50,736 bases of DNA from an uncultured Flammeovirgaceae bacterium (GTDB lineage Bacteria; Bacteroidota; Bacteroidia; Cytophagales; Cyclobacteriaceae): positions 1 to 50,736 of the forward strand of contig CALBPF010000050.1 of the NCBI GenBank assembly GCA_937899105.1, given 5' to 3'. Of the stretch, positions 26,863-35,763 are shown in pieces. Below the pieces are notes generated by a model, which worked only from the letters and a program-made list of their open reading frames with translations, did no database searches and was not told the DNA's origin. The position numbers and the translations under genes were made by a program. Position 1 is the first letter of the stretch. The number at the start of each line of letters is the position of its first letter.

Positions 26863-28165
26863 TGATCATATCAAGTTTTCCGATAATATAATTTCCCAGC
26901 GCTCTGCCCTGAGTCACCCCATTGGTAATGGCAGGCATGTAGTGTATGCCTCCGTATAGTCGGCTTATGGCCGCTTCATCAGAGGCGGCTCTAAAAGATT
27001 CAAACTCTCTTGCCGTCAGTCCATATCGAACCTCGGTACTGTCAATGAATTTGAAGTTATTACCATATATTGAAGTAAGCGCTTCTCCTGCAGCGCCTGA
27101 TATCACACTATGTCCACTGGTATATTCCGGGAAGGGAGGTGTCTGTAAAAACGGTAACCATTCTTCATCCATATATTTATTAATCACCGTTTCAGGACGG
27201 ATCAGGCTACTTCTATATTTTTCATCCCAACAACTAATAAAGCCGTCTGCAAGCGCAATAGATGTTAGTGCGTAGGTGTAAGCGGTCCTCATTAAATCAG
27301 CCTTGGATTGCTGACTTGCAATTTTTGCTATCCCCATCCAGTGCCCGCCTGGAGTGATCTTTTTGGTCGCAAACATCACATGACCATGTACATTCATCAC
27401 ATACGGGTTGCAGTCCCAAAAGCTGGCTATTTCCTTTTGTTCCTCATCCAGATTGTTTACCGTTTCATATACTTCCATTATTTCCTTATGAAAGGCGCTA
27501 CCTTCACTAACATCAAAATCGGTAGGTCTGTCAGGGACAAACTGGTTAGCCGAATCAATTACAAAAGGCCTTATTTTATTCCAGTGTGGTTCAATAGCTT
27601 CCATATAGCCGGGCGGAGTAGGTTGCCACCGGGCATCTTCATCGCTTACTGTGAATTTCTGAAATGTACGTGTCTGTTTGTAGTTATCTTTATCGGCCCA
27701 AGCCATGATATGATTATATACCTGTTCGGCATAGGCCACCGAATTATCAAAAACTTCCTTATCCAGTCCTGATTCTAATACTTCTTTATGCCAGGCAGCC
27801 CGGTATTCATCCATCTTGTCCTCTGAGAAAATCAGGGCTTGTCCTATCTTTAAAAAAGCGTCAATGGCAGCAACATCATGATCGATCTTTCCGCTTGGTT
27901 CCGGAATTGAGGTAAAATCCATTAACTGACCTGTAAATGACTTATATCGAGGTTCTTTGAGAGCCAGCACTTCATAAACCGCAATGCTCGGGTAGGCATA
28001 AATCCTGCTGGCTACCGGTGGAGAAAAGATATCGTGAACAATAACATCCGTAAGCTTTTGCATGCTATCATGCAGTTCATTGGGTGCGATTTCAACGGTT
28101 TCTTTAGCTTCCTGGCAAGCAACAAGTAATGTTAAACTAATAAAAAGTGATATAAATTTCTTCAT
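26834..28165 (-). CDS. Vanadium-dependent haloperoxidase / PAP2-superfamily lipoprotein
   Basis: A 443-residue lipoprotein (lipobox 'SLTLLVAC', cysteine 17). The active-site triad of the vanadium-haloperoxidase/acid-phosphatase fold is complete: 'KYRSSLIRP' (Lys-x6-Arg-Pro, near residue 315-322), 'PEYTSGHSV' (Ser-Gly-His near 350) and 'SRLYGGIHY' (Ser-Arg-x5-His near 400-407). Such enzymes either oxidise halides with hydrogen peroxide and vanadate or hydrolyse phosphomonoesters; motifs alone cannot decide. The start was set at MKKFISLF (28165), which overlaps the GH65-like stop in an ATGA arrangement. It is followed by trehalase with a 29-base overlap. Its position in a SusCD/CRTAC1/trehalase operon suggests a periplasmic or surface role tied to a carbohydrate or glycolipid, but no substrate is known. 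Confidence 0.82.
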   Translation of the reverse strand: MKKFISLFISLTLLVACQEAKETVEIAPNELHDSMQKLTDVIVHDIFSPPVASRIYAYPSIAVYEVLALKEPRYKSFTGQLMDFTSIPEPSGKIDHDVAAIDAFLKIGQALIFSEDKMDEYRAAWHKEVLESGLDKEVFDNSVAYAEQVYNHIMAWADKDNYKQTRTFQKFTVSDEDARWQPTPPGYMEAIEPHWNKIRPFVIDSANQFVPDRPTDFDVSEGSAFHKEIMEVYETVNNLDEEQKEIASFWDCNPYVMNVHGHVMFATKKITPGGHWMGIAKIASQQSKADLMRTAYTYALTSIALADGFISCWDEKYRSSLIRPETVINKYMDEEWLPFLQTPPFPEYTSGHSVISGAAGEALTSIYGNNFKFIDSTEVRYGLTAREFESFRAASDEAAISRLYGGIHYMPAITNGVTQGRALGNYIIGKLDMINEEQEISSK

Positions 28166-28632
28166 ATAAATTGTTTCCAACCTTTAATTTCAAGGGATTT
28201 CCATTTCCCGGGAAGCCGCTGTTTTGTCTGAACGATACCGGTATTCGTCATTTTTAAACCACCAAACCTCGAAAGCGCTATAGGTGATGTAGTCAACACA
28301 GTCTCTTTCATAGTTAAGCTCTGCCGGTAATCTGAAATAGTTGAACTTGTTATTTTCTCACCGTTAATTAACAGATCAATATTCAAATGATTGAACTTCT
28401 TGAGAATATTGGAAGCTCTACCCCTTTGATAATTATCATAGACTCCATTAAGAACAATATCTTTGATTTTTATGGGTTCAGGAGAAGAAACTAACCCTAC
28501 CATTCCGTTGGCCACGGTAATTCCGAAGTAGTTATTTGGATCGATATTGGTTGCTGAGATTACCCAGTCTTTACTTTGACTGGCAGTCGTTAACGTTATA
28601 AATAAAAGGATCAGAAATATACTATTCCACAT
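28162..28632 (-). pseudogene. GH65-like gene reduced by an in-frame internal deletion
   Basis: The 156-residue product has a signal peptide (MWNSIFLILLFITLTTAS). Residues about 20-110 match the N-terminal beta-sandwich of secreted GH65-like enzymes ('NNYFGITVANGMVGLVSS', 'LNGVYDNYQRGRASNILK'). The last 35 residues ('SRFGGLKMTNTGIVQTKQRL', then 'PGKWKSLEIKG') match the extreme C-terminal domain of the same family. The same order can be seen at the end of the intact GH65 protein of this window ('GFGGFQLTENGVKFEPRL'). The roughly 500-residue catalytic barrel between them is missing, and the frame is kept. The product cannot be an active phosphorylase or hydrolase. It begins one base after the CRTAC1 pseudogene stop and overlaps the haloperoxidase start. 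It may still fold as a small carbohydrate-binding remnant, but decay is the simpler reading. Confidence 0.72.
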
Positions 28633-28633
28633 A

Positions 28634-31600
28634 TCAATTCATTTTGTACAGTTGAATGGAATCGTTGTTCAAAGTAAAAATAAGATACTTTTCTTTGCTG
28701 ATAGTCAAAGTATCAAAGTTACTTACCTGCCCAACTATGGACAAGCCAGAGGTATTATTATCAATGTAATTAAAGCTCTTACCCGCTACTGAAAAAGCAG
28801 TAGAACCAAAATCCGCATCATACCGCCCAAGGTTAATATGAGTATTGATGTTATTACCAATTGTAATCATATCTACCCAATCATCTTTATTAAGATCTGT
28901 CAACAAGATGGAGTTGATATTTGAGTATTGCATTTGCGTCGGGAGGGGTACCCTTGTATATTGATTAGCATCATTGAAGAAGATCATTGACTGCAGCTCT
29001 TCAACAGATTTTTCAATGGTTTCTGCGCTTTGTTTGACCAGCGAAGATATTCCAATTACATCTGTGGCAAACTTTTGATAGCTCGTGTAGCGACGTTTAA
29101 TAGACACCAATTGCTTTTCTAATTCATCTTTGGTAAATAAAGGAATATATCTGCCATCAATATGATGCATGATAATGGACTCTTTAGTCCCGTTTTTATC
29201 GAAATCATCCACATATATTTTTAATGGATACTCCGGTGAAGCCGAGAACTTATTATTCGAGCCTATGTTACCTGCTAGCAGATCTTTATCTCCGTCTTGA
29301 TCAAGATCATAGGCTTGCAACGTATTCCAAAACCCTGAGCTATTGGCTATTATAGTCTGGTCGCTGAAAGCGCCGGAGTCATTGATAAAAGTTGTAATGG
29401 GCATCCAGTGTCCGGCCAAGATCAGATCTGAATCACCGTCGTTGTCGAAGTCAATCCAGGTAGCTGATTTAACCATTCCAATACCCGCTAATTCAGGGGC
29501 TATTTGATTGGTTATATCTTTGAAGCCACCTTTGCCATCATTCTGTAATAGAACGCCACCTCCATTTTGACCATATGCACCGAAAGGTCCCTCATATCCT
29601 ATGAAAATGTCAAGATCACCATCGTCATCAAAGTCATAAGGCGCCACACAGGTAGAATTCTCTCTTATCTCGGGAAATGTATTATTTAAAATGAAATTAC
29701 CGTCCTCATTCAGATATAATCGATCCTGAAGTAATGGGTGGCCCGAAGGGTATTCATGACCTGCACTTAGTACAATTAAATCCAAGTCGTTATCTCTGTC
29801 TACATCCAGTAGCAGTGAAGCCACATCTTCGAATCTTTGACTTGATTCCAACTCTTTACGTTCGAAGTAACTTCCTTTTTGAAGAAAAAACGAGGATAAT
29901 TGTCCTTTTGCACCACCTAAAAAAACATCATCTAATCCGTTCTCATCCACATCTCCAACGGATAGCGCAGGACCACCAGTTGATAATTTGTAAGGCCTTA
30001 AATAATCTACATTGAAATCATTATAGTTATTTTCTTCATGTTTCCATTCCAGTGGAGATACGGATCTGGCAAAATAGGTTTTAGCCGACTCATTGTTCTT
30101 TGGACTACTCGTCGTTGGCTCTTTTATGCTCAGCCATTGATTAACCTCTATATTTTCCAGTAGCTGATATTGGCCATTGGGCCAATAAATCTCAAGTGTA
30201 TCAATGAGCTTGCAGGCGCCTAATCCTATGGTCAAATCAGGAGAAACTGATGATTGAAACCCTTTACTAGCTCCGATCCGATAGGTGATTTGGCCCTCTT
30301 CATTCTTAATCACCACTTTAGCGCCTACTGAATGAACATTATATCCGTTTCCCATTAAGGACAGCTTTAAATAATTATTGCCATTGGATTCAGTGTTATT
30401 CTTGTAGACAAAAGCTACAGCATTTATATTGTTTATGATAAGGTCAAGATCTCCATCATTATCAAGGTCAGCATATGCCGCTCCATTAGAGTACGAGGGC
30501 TGATTTAATCCCCATTCATCATTTACCGGCTGCCAGGTAATTCCATCAATATTTTTAAAAGCTTCATTGGGGATTTCGAGTTCTGGCATGCGCTTGATCA
30601 TCTCGGCATCTATACTGTCTTTGTTATTTACTGTATACCGGAAGTCCGAAAGGTTAGAAATGTACTGAATATAATCGAGGTCGTTGGGTCGTTTAACAAT
30701 ACCATTGGATATAAAGAGGTCTTTAAAACCATCGTTATCAAAATCAGCTAAAAGTGGTGACCAGCTCCAGTCGGTTGCTGACAGACCCGCTTGCAAAGCA
30801 ATATCAGAAAAAACATCATTGCCCCTATTCAACTGGAGTGTATTTCTGGCAAGCTGATGACCATAACCATAACTAAGTTTTATTTCATTTACCTCTGATT
30901 TGTCCTCACCTCCGGATTTCATCAATATTTCTGAATTCGCTGGTAACATGTCGGTGGTGAATATATCCATCCAGCCATCATTATTGACATCTGAGATATC
31001 GTTACCCATAGAGTAGCGACTGCTATGTCACATCATTTTCTCAAGCGATTCGACAAATGTACCGTCCTTGTTATTGATGTAGAGATAGTCATTCTCATGG
31101 AAGTCGTTTGAAACATAGATATCCGGCCAGCCATCATTATTGACATCTGCTGCTGAAACTCCTAAACCGTAACCAATTTTACTATTGTAAATGCCTGAAG
31201 TCGCGGTTACATCTTTAAATTTTGAAGCGCTTTGGGCTACCTGACTCTGAAGCAACAGATCGCCTGCTCTGGCATCCTTGAATTCTCGCCTCTCAGCACT
31301 TCCGTAAGAGTCAACCGAATGTACCGAGTGGTTCAAAAGATAAACATCCAAATCCGAGTCGCGGTCGTAATCAAAAAAAACAGCCTGTGTGGCAAAACCT
31401 GAAAAGTTTAATCCATAATCCTTAGATGACTCCGTAAAACTTAGATCACCGTTATTTATGAAAAGCTCATTATGCCCTCGGGCGCCCTTATATCCCGAAA
31501 CATTGCAGACGTAGATATCTAAAAGGCCATCTCCATTAACGTCAGCCATGGTCACGCCCGTAGACCAGTTGCCTTTACCTGCCACATTGGCTTCTTCCGT

Positions 31601-31897
31601 AATGTCTTTGAACTGGAAACCTCCCAGGTTCAAATACAGTTTATTTGGTTTTTGATTTGCTGTAAAATAGATATCCGGTAAGCTGTCGTTATTTAAATCA
31701 CCAACAGCAACACCTGCGCCATTATAAAAATAAAGGTACTCCAGTATGTTGAAGTCGGCACTAGATTGGAGATCGTTAGAAAAATCAATACCCGAGTCGA
31801 TGGGCTTCACTTCTGAAAAAAGCTTAGTCTTTATCTCAGTTTCCTCTCGAGTGCATGATAGTGCAAGGACGGTCAGAAAAAGAACAGAAATACGCAT
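28634..31897 (-). pseudogene. CRTAC1-like (FG-GAP/ASPIC-UnbV) lipoprotein gene with an in-frame TGA
   Basis: ATG 31897 starts a lipoprotein signal peptide (MRISVLFLTVLALSC, cysteine 15), then FG-GAP/VCBS repeats with calcium-loop motifs such as 'GDLNNDSLPDIYF' and 'DVNGDGLLDIYV'. At codon 290 a TGA (31030-31028) follows 'VESLEKMM', and the same frame goes on 'HSSRYSMGNDISDVNNDG'. The intact paralogue at 43894 has 'FFRHTSFYSMGSD' here, so the lost codon was probably Arg (CGA to TGA). The rest has an ASPIC/UnbV domain near codons 507-575 ('VVIKNEEGQ', 'EIYWPNGQYQ') and a second propeller. Full length would be 1,087 residues, equal to the intact neighbour. It is coupled to that gene upstream (1-base gap) and to the GH65 remnant downstream (1-base gap). 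Confidence 0.83.
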
Positions 31898-31898
31898 T

Positions 31899-34800
31899 CT
31901 AATAGGCAAATGACAACATGGTGTTGTTGTTTCTGGCAACAAAAACTTTTTGACCAATTACAGCGATGTCACGAACCTGGCCAGTAACTTGAAACCCCGA
32001 TTGTTTTGCACCAATGGAAACGAACGAGCCATCGCCCAAGCCTTTTAATAAATGGCCATAAGATGCATCATATCTGCCGGCTTCGGGTTTCGCTTCAAAA
32101 AAATTTCCACCGATTAATAGGTCCATAATATCGTCTCTGTCAAAATCATTAATCACCACACCGAACATGGGCGCCATCTGCGCTTCTATTGGCAACTCTT
32201 TAATTTCAAAACTATCGCCATTGTTAATAGCAACAACCGCTCTCAGGAAATTAACTTCATGTTTTACTGACTGATCCAGTAATTCTGGCTTAAATATTTG
32301 GTCAATGCTCCTATCGTTATAACTCTGATACTTGAGATAAGTCTTTTTAAGTTGGGGAAGTTGAGCCACTAGTTCGTGCTTTAGGGTTAGTGGATAATAT
32401 TTATCAGCTTCTTTTTGACAGAATATATGTTCAATGGTCCCGTTTCCATCAAAATCATTGACATAAAGACGCAAAGACTTGTCAAAACTTGCGTCAAAGC
32501 GAGAATTCAATCCATGATTTAAGAAAATCAGATCGCTGTCTCCGTCATTATCCAGATCAGCTGACTTTACGGTATTCCACCAACCACTTAAAGAATCAAA
32601 AGAAGTTGAAGCTTCTTTAAAAGATCCACTTTCATTAAGAAAGATCTTAGGAGACAACCACTCGCCCAAGACGACAAGGTCGTGATCATTATCACCGTCA
32701 ATGTCTACGAATTCTGAGTCACTTATCATCCCAAACTCTTTTAACCCAGGCGCAACATCCGCAGTGCCGTCAACGAAGTTACCGGCGCCGTCATTTAGCA
32801 AAACGTAACTATCGGGAGACATTCCATATTCGAAGACCTTAGTTCTTGATCCAAGAAACAAATCCAAGTCACCATCTCCGTCAATATCAGAAGCAGAAAC
32901 TGTCGAGGTGTTGGAGAGATTTGATCTCAGGAAAGGCAAATCACGGGATGAAAAAACACCACCTCCTTCGTTGATATACAGTCTGTCTCGCAACTCAGGA
33001 GTTCCTCTCGTAAACTCATTACCACCGCTAGTTACGAATAAATCTTGATCACCATCGGAGTCCACATCTAAGAAAATGGCATCTGTATCTTCATGTCTCT
33101 TGAAATTCAGAAAAGTCTGATTATCAACTTCAAACCCCTGATCACTTTGCACTAAAAGTGCGCCTGGCTGCCCCTTTGCCCCACCAACGTACATATCCGG
33201 CATGCCATCATTATTGATATCTCCGATCGCAAATTTTGGGCCCTGGGTCGAAAGCATATGATAGGTTAATCTGTCTCTGTCGAAATCGACAAAACTATTT
33301 TCTTTGTGCGTAAAATCCGGAGGTGGTACCGCCTTGAAAAGGGGGTGATACTCTTTTTTATTCATTCTAACGGAATCCCCACCCTCTTTTATATCTAGTG
33401 TCTGATTTATCCGGACATTTGGGAAAACCGACTCCTTGAAGGAAGGCCATATAACTATCAAAGAATCGATAGTTTGAATTTCTCCAAGGCCAATGAGTAT
33501 GGTAGGATCAATGGATGACTGAAAACCTCGTATTGGCATTTGTTCAGCATAAATTACCTCCGTACCCGAGACTACCTTTATCTTCGTACCAATGGCATGG
33601 GTATTTTTCCCTTCACCTCTCAGTTTTATTCGTAAGTAGTTGCTGGTTGAAAGATCGCTATTATTTTTATAGATACTGGATGCCGTATTTAAATTGTTTA
33701 TCACCAAATCCAAATCACCGTCGTTATCCAAATCACCATAAGCTGATCCATTTGAGTGTACAGGTTCGGACAAACCCCACTGATCCGCAAAGTTGCTGAA
33801 TCGTAGATTCCCTTCATTTTTGAAAAAATAATTGGGAATAGGAGTAATAGGGATAGGATCAATTAACGCGTTATAATCAACTCCATTTACAGTTATGATC
33901 TTTGCTTTTGTCTCATCATCAGCAATAAAATTCAAATAGTCCAGGTCGGTGATGTCCTGATAAATGCCATTCGCAACAAAGATGTCTTTAAGTCCATCAT
34001 TATCTGCATCGAAAAACAAGGCTCCCCAACTCCAGTCTGTAGCCTCAACACCTGCAAGCCGTGCTATTTCACTAAACGTACCATCGCCATTATTCAGGTG
34101 AAGCATGTTTCGGTTATACTGGTAGTGATAGCCGTTCTTTACGTTGTAGGTAATCTTATCCCAATTTTCAAAGGTTGTTTCATGCTTTAGTCGTTTTAAT
34201 GGCTCAGGCAGCATATCGGTGACAAAGATCTCAGGATAACCATCGTTGTTAATATCTGCCATATCCGCCCCCATAGAAGCGGCGCTTATTGAATTCATTC
34301 TGGACTCTAAGACCTCATCAAAGGTGTCGTCTTGATTATTTATGTACAGGTAATCCCGTTCAAAAAAATCATTAGAAACAAAAATGTCCTGCCAACCATC
34401 CAGATTAACATCCCCAACAGTTACACCAAGTCCAAAACCAATAACACTGCCGTAAATCCCGGCAGATTCGCTGACGTCAGTAAAGCTTCCGTTATCATTT
34501 CTATAGAGTTTATCGCCTCCAATGCTATCCCTTTCGTCACGAACATTGTTCATTTGGTTGAATGTACCAATCGCCTTAAAAGAATTATTAAGAAGGTAAG
34601 CATCCAAGTCTCCGTCCTTATCGTAATCGAAAAAGGCAATGTGGGTACTTAATCCTTTGTCTGCCAATCCGTATTCCTCAGCCCGTTCCGTGAAGGTTAG
34701 ATCACCATTATTTATGAATAGTTCATTTTGCTTGTTGTCGCCTTGTACATCACCGGAATTACAAACGTAAATATCTAACCAACCATCACCATTCACATCA

Positions 34801-35162
34801 GCCATTGCCACACCAGTACTCCAGGCTTTATCCCCTTGCACTCCGGATGAACTACTTATGTCTTCAAACCTGAGATTGCCCTTATTAAGAAATAACCGGT
34901 TGGGTTTTTGATTCGCTGAAAAATAAATATCTACGAGCCCATCATTATTTATATCACCTATCGCTACACCTCCTCCATTGTAGTAATTCCGGTAAGTGTA
35001 GATATTAAAGGCTGAATCAAATTCTAAAGAGTTAACAAAATCCACTCCGGTAGAAGAGACATCCAACTTAGTAAAAAGGGTATTTATGGGCTCCTCCTCA
35101 CTTTGACAAGCCCAAAACAAAACTAAAATGAAGAGTATATTAACTGTTGTTTTTTTGATCAC
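31899..35162 (-). CDS. CRTAC1-like FG-GAP/VCBS and ASPIC-UnbV repeat lipoprotein
   Basis: An approximately 1,087-residue secreted lipoprotein. The signal peptide is best explained by a GTG start at 35162 (MIKKTTVNILFILVLFWAC, cysteine 19, followed by QSEEE, an acidic tail typical of surface-exported Bacteroidetes lipoproteins); an ATG at 35201 would lie deeper in the upstream gene and precede the signal peptide with 13 basic residues. FG-GAP/VCBS calcium-loop repeats ('GDINNDGLVDIYF', 'DVNGDGWLDIYV') fill residues about 60-480, an ASPIC/UnbV domain spans about 507-587 ('YLRIKLRGEGKNTHAIGTK', 'VIWPSFKESVF'), and a second repeat block follows. These form beta-propellers; no catalytic residue is recognised. 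It overlaps the small lipoprotein gene upstream by 23 bases and precedes the damaged paralogue. Role unknown; binding of a polymer or protein partner at the cell surface is inferred. Confidence 0.8.
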   Translation of the reverse strand: MIKKTTVNILFILVLFWACQSEEEPINTLFTKLDVSSTGVDFVNSLEFDSAFNIYTYRNYYNGGGVAIGDINNDGLVDIYFSANQKPNRLFLNKGNLRFEDISSSSGVQGDKAWSTGVAMADVNGDGWLDIYVCNSGDVQGDNKQNELFINNGDLTFTERAEEYGLADKGLSTHIAFFDYDKDGDLDAYLLNNSFKAIGTFNQMNNVRDERDSIGGDKLYRNDNGSFTDVSESAGIYGSVIGFGLGVTVGDVNLDGWQDIFVSNDFFERDYLYINNQDDTFDEVLESRMNSISAASMGADMADINNDGYPEIFVTDMLPEPLKRLKHETTFENWDKITYNVKNGYHYQYNRNMLHLNNGDGTFSEIARLAGVEATDWSWGALFFDADNDGLKDIFVANGIYQDITDLDYLNFIADDETKAKIITVNGVDYNALIDPIPITPIPNYFFKNEGNLRFSNFADQWGLSEPVHSNGSAYGDLDNDGDLDLVINNLNTASSIYKNNSDLSTSNYLRIKLRGEGKNTHAIGTKIKVVSGTEVIYAEQMPIRGFQSSIDPTILIGLGEIQTIDSLIVIWPSFKESVFPNVRINQTLDIKEGGDSVRMNKKEYHPLFKAVPPPDFTHKENSFVDFDRDRLTYHMLSTQGPKFAIGDINNDGMPDMYVGGAKGQPGALLVQSDQGFEVDNQTFLNFKRHEDTDAIFLDVDSDGDQDLFVTSGGNEFTRGTPELRDRLYINEGGGVFSSRDLPFLRSNLSNTSTVSASDIDGDGDLDLFLGSRTKVFEYGMSPDSYVLLNDGAGNFVDGTADVAPGLKEFGMISDSEFVDIDGDNDHDLVVLGEWLSPKIFLNESGSFKEASTSFDSLSGWWNTVKSADLDNDGDSDLIFLNHGLNSRFDASFDKSLRLYVNDFDGNGTIEHIFCQKEADKYYPLTLKHELVAQLPQLKKTYLKYQSYNDRSIDQIFKPELLDQSVKHEVNFLRAVVAINNGDSFEIKELPIEAQMAPMFGVVINDFDRDDIMDLLIGGNFFEAKPEAGRYDASYGHLLKGLGDGSFVSIGAKQSGFQVTGQVRDIAVIGQKVFVARNNNTMLSFAY

Positions 35163-35763
35163 GTTCTTTCTTTTTCTTTGCCTTTGCTTCAAGGGCTTCA
35201 TCCAGGATCGTCATATCGGTAATGTCCACCCGCACCTCTTTGATGCTCTTCTTAAAGATTCGTATCCTTCGATTACCATCAACTTTAACCCAAAGCTTCT
35301 GCGATTTGTCATCATTTTCAGCCAATACAAAACCAGGACCATACCACCTCTCCATAAGGTTTTTAACGTCTAGTTCGAGACTATCGACCGCCAGGTGTTT
35401 AGTCCAAGGCGCCCAGCCTTTATAAAGAAAGTTAATCGGCATTTGATAGATCTTTGAGTTATGGAACTCAGGATAGAATCTCATAATTGCCTGATGCTTG
35501 AGCTCACCAGAATCCAGTTTATACTCAACAGAAAGGTTGCTCGGTCCCTGGATAACCAGGCCTTCTTTATTCATTTGCCAACATATGTCGAAAAAATCTT
35601 TGACTTCGGTTCCAAAATGAAGATTCAAAAAAAGTGAATCATATCTTTCGCCACTTGATAGTCCCGCTTCAAGTTTGCGCGCGTACTCCGATTTTTGACA
35701 AGCGTTTAAAAAAAGGCTTATAAATATAGCTACAGCAATAACTTTAAAAATTACCAACCTCAT
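35140..35763 (-). CDS. Lipoprotein of unknown function between two CRTAC1-like genes
   Basis: A 207-residue lipoprotein with a clear lipobox (MRLVIFKVIAVAIFISLFLNAC, cysteine 22) and a Lys/Glu-rich C-terminal tail (residues about 190-207, 'EAKAKKKKERDQKN'). No family is recognised. The middle has alternating hydrophobic strands ('LSVEYKLDSGELKHQAIMRF', 'KLWVKVDGNRRIRIFKKS') suggesting a beta-sandwich or cystatin-like fold, which is a guess. The gene overlaps the preceding CRTAC1-like gene by 20 bases and the following one by 23 bases, so the three are translationally coupled and probably made together. That tight fit points to a partner protein of the propellers. It is intact, with a normal ATG at 35763. 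Confidence 0.7.
   Translation of the reverse strand: MRLVIFKVIAVAIFISLFLNACQKSEYARKLEAGLSSGERYDSLFLNLHFGTEVKDFFDICWQMNKEGLVIQGPSNLSVEYKLDSGELKHQAIMRFYPEFHNSKIYQMPINFLYKGWAPWTKHLAVDSLELDVKNLMERWYGPGFVLAENDDKSQKLWVKVDGNRRIRIFKKSIKEVRVDITDMTILDEALEAKAKKKKERDQKNNS

Noticed and set aside
160..31030. Stop-codon reassignment as the cause of the in-frame stops
   Set aside because: All three stop codons are affected, and intact genes in the window end normally at TAA, TAG and TGA (for example trmB, folC and the ROK kinase).
160..31030. C-to-T damage signature at the five nonsense codons
   Set aside because: Every stop codon can arise by C-to-T from CAA, CAG or CGA, so the codons alone carry no information; only comparison with orthologues could show it.
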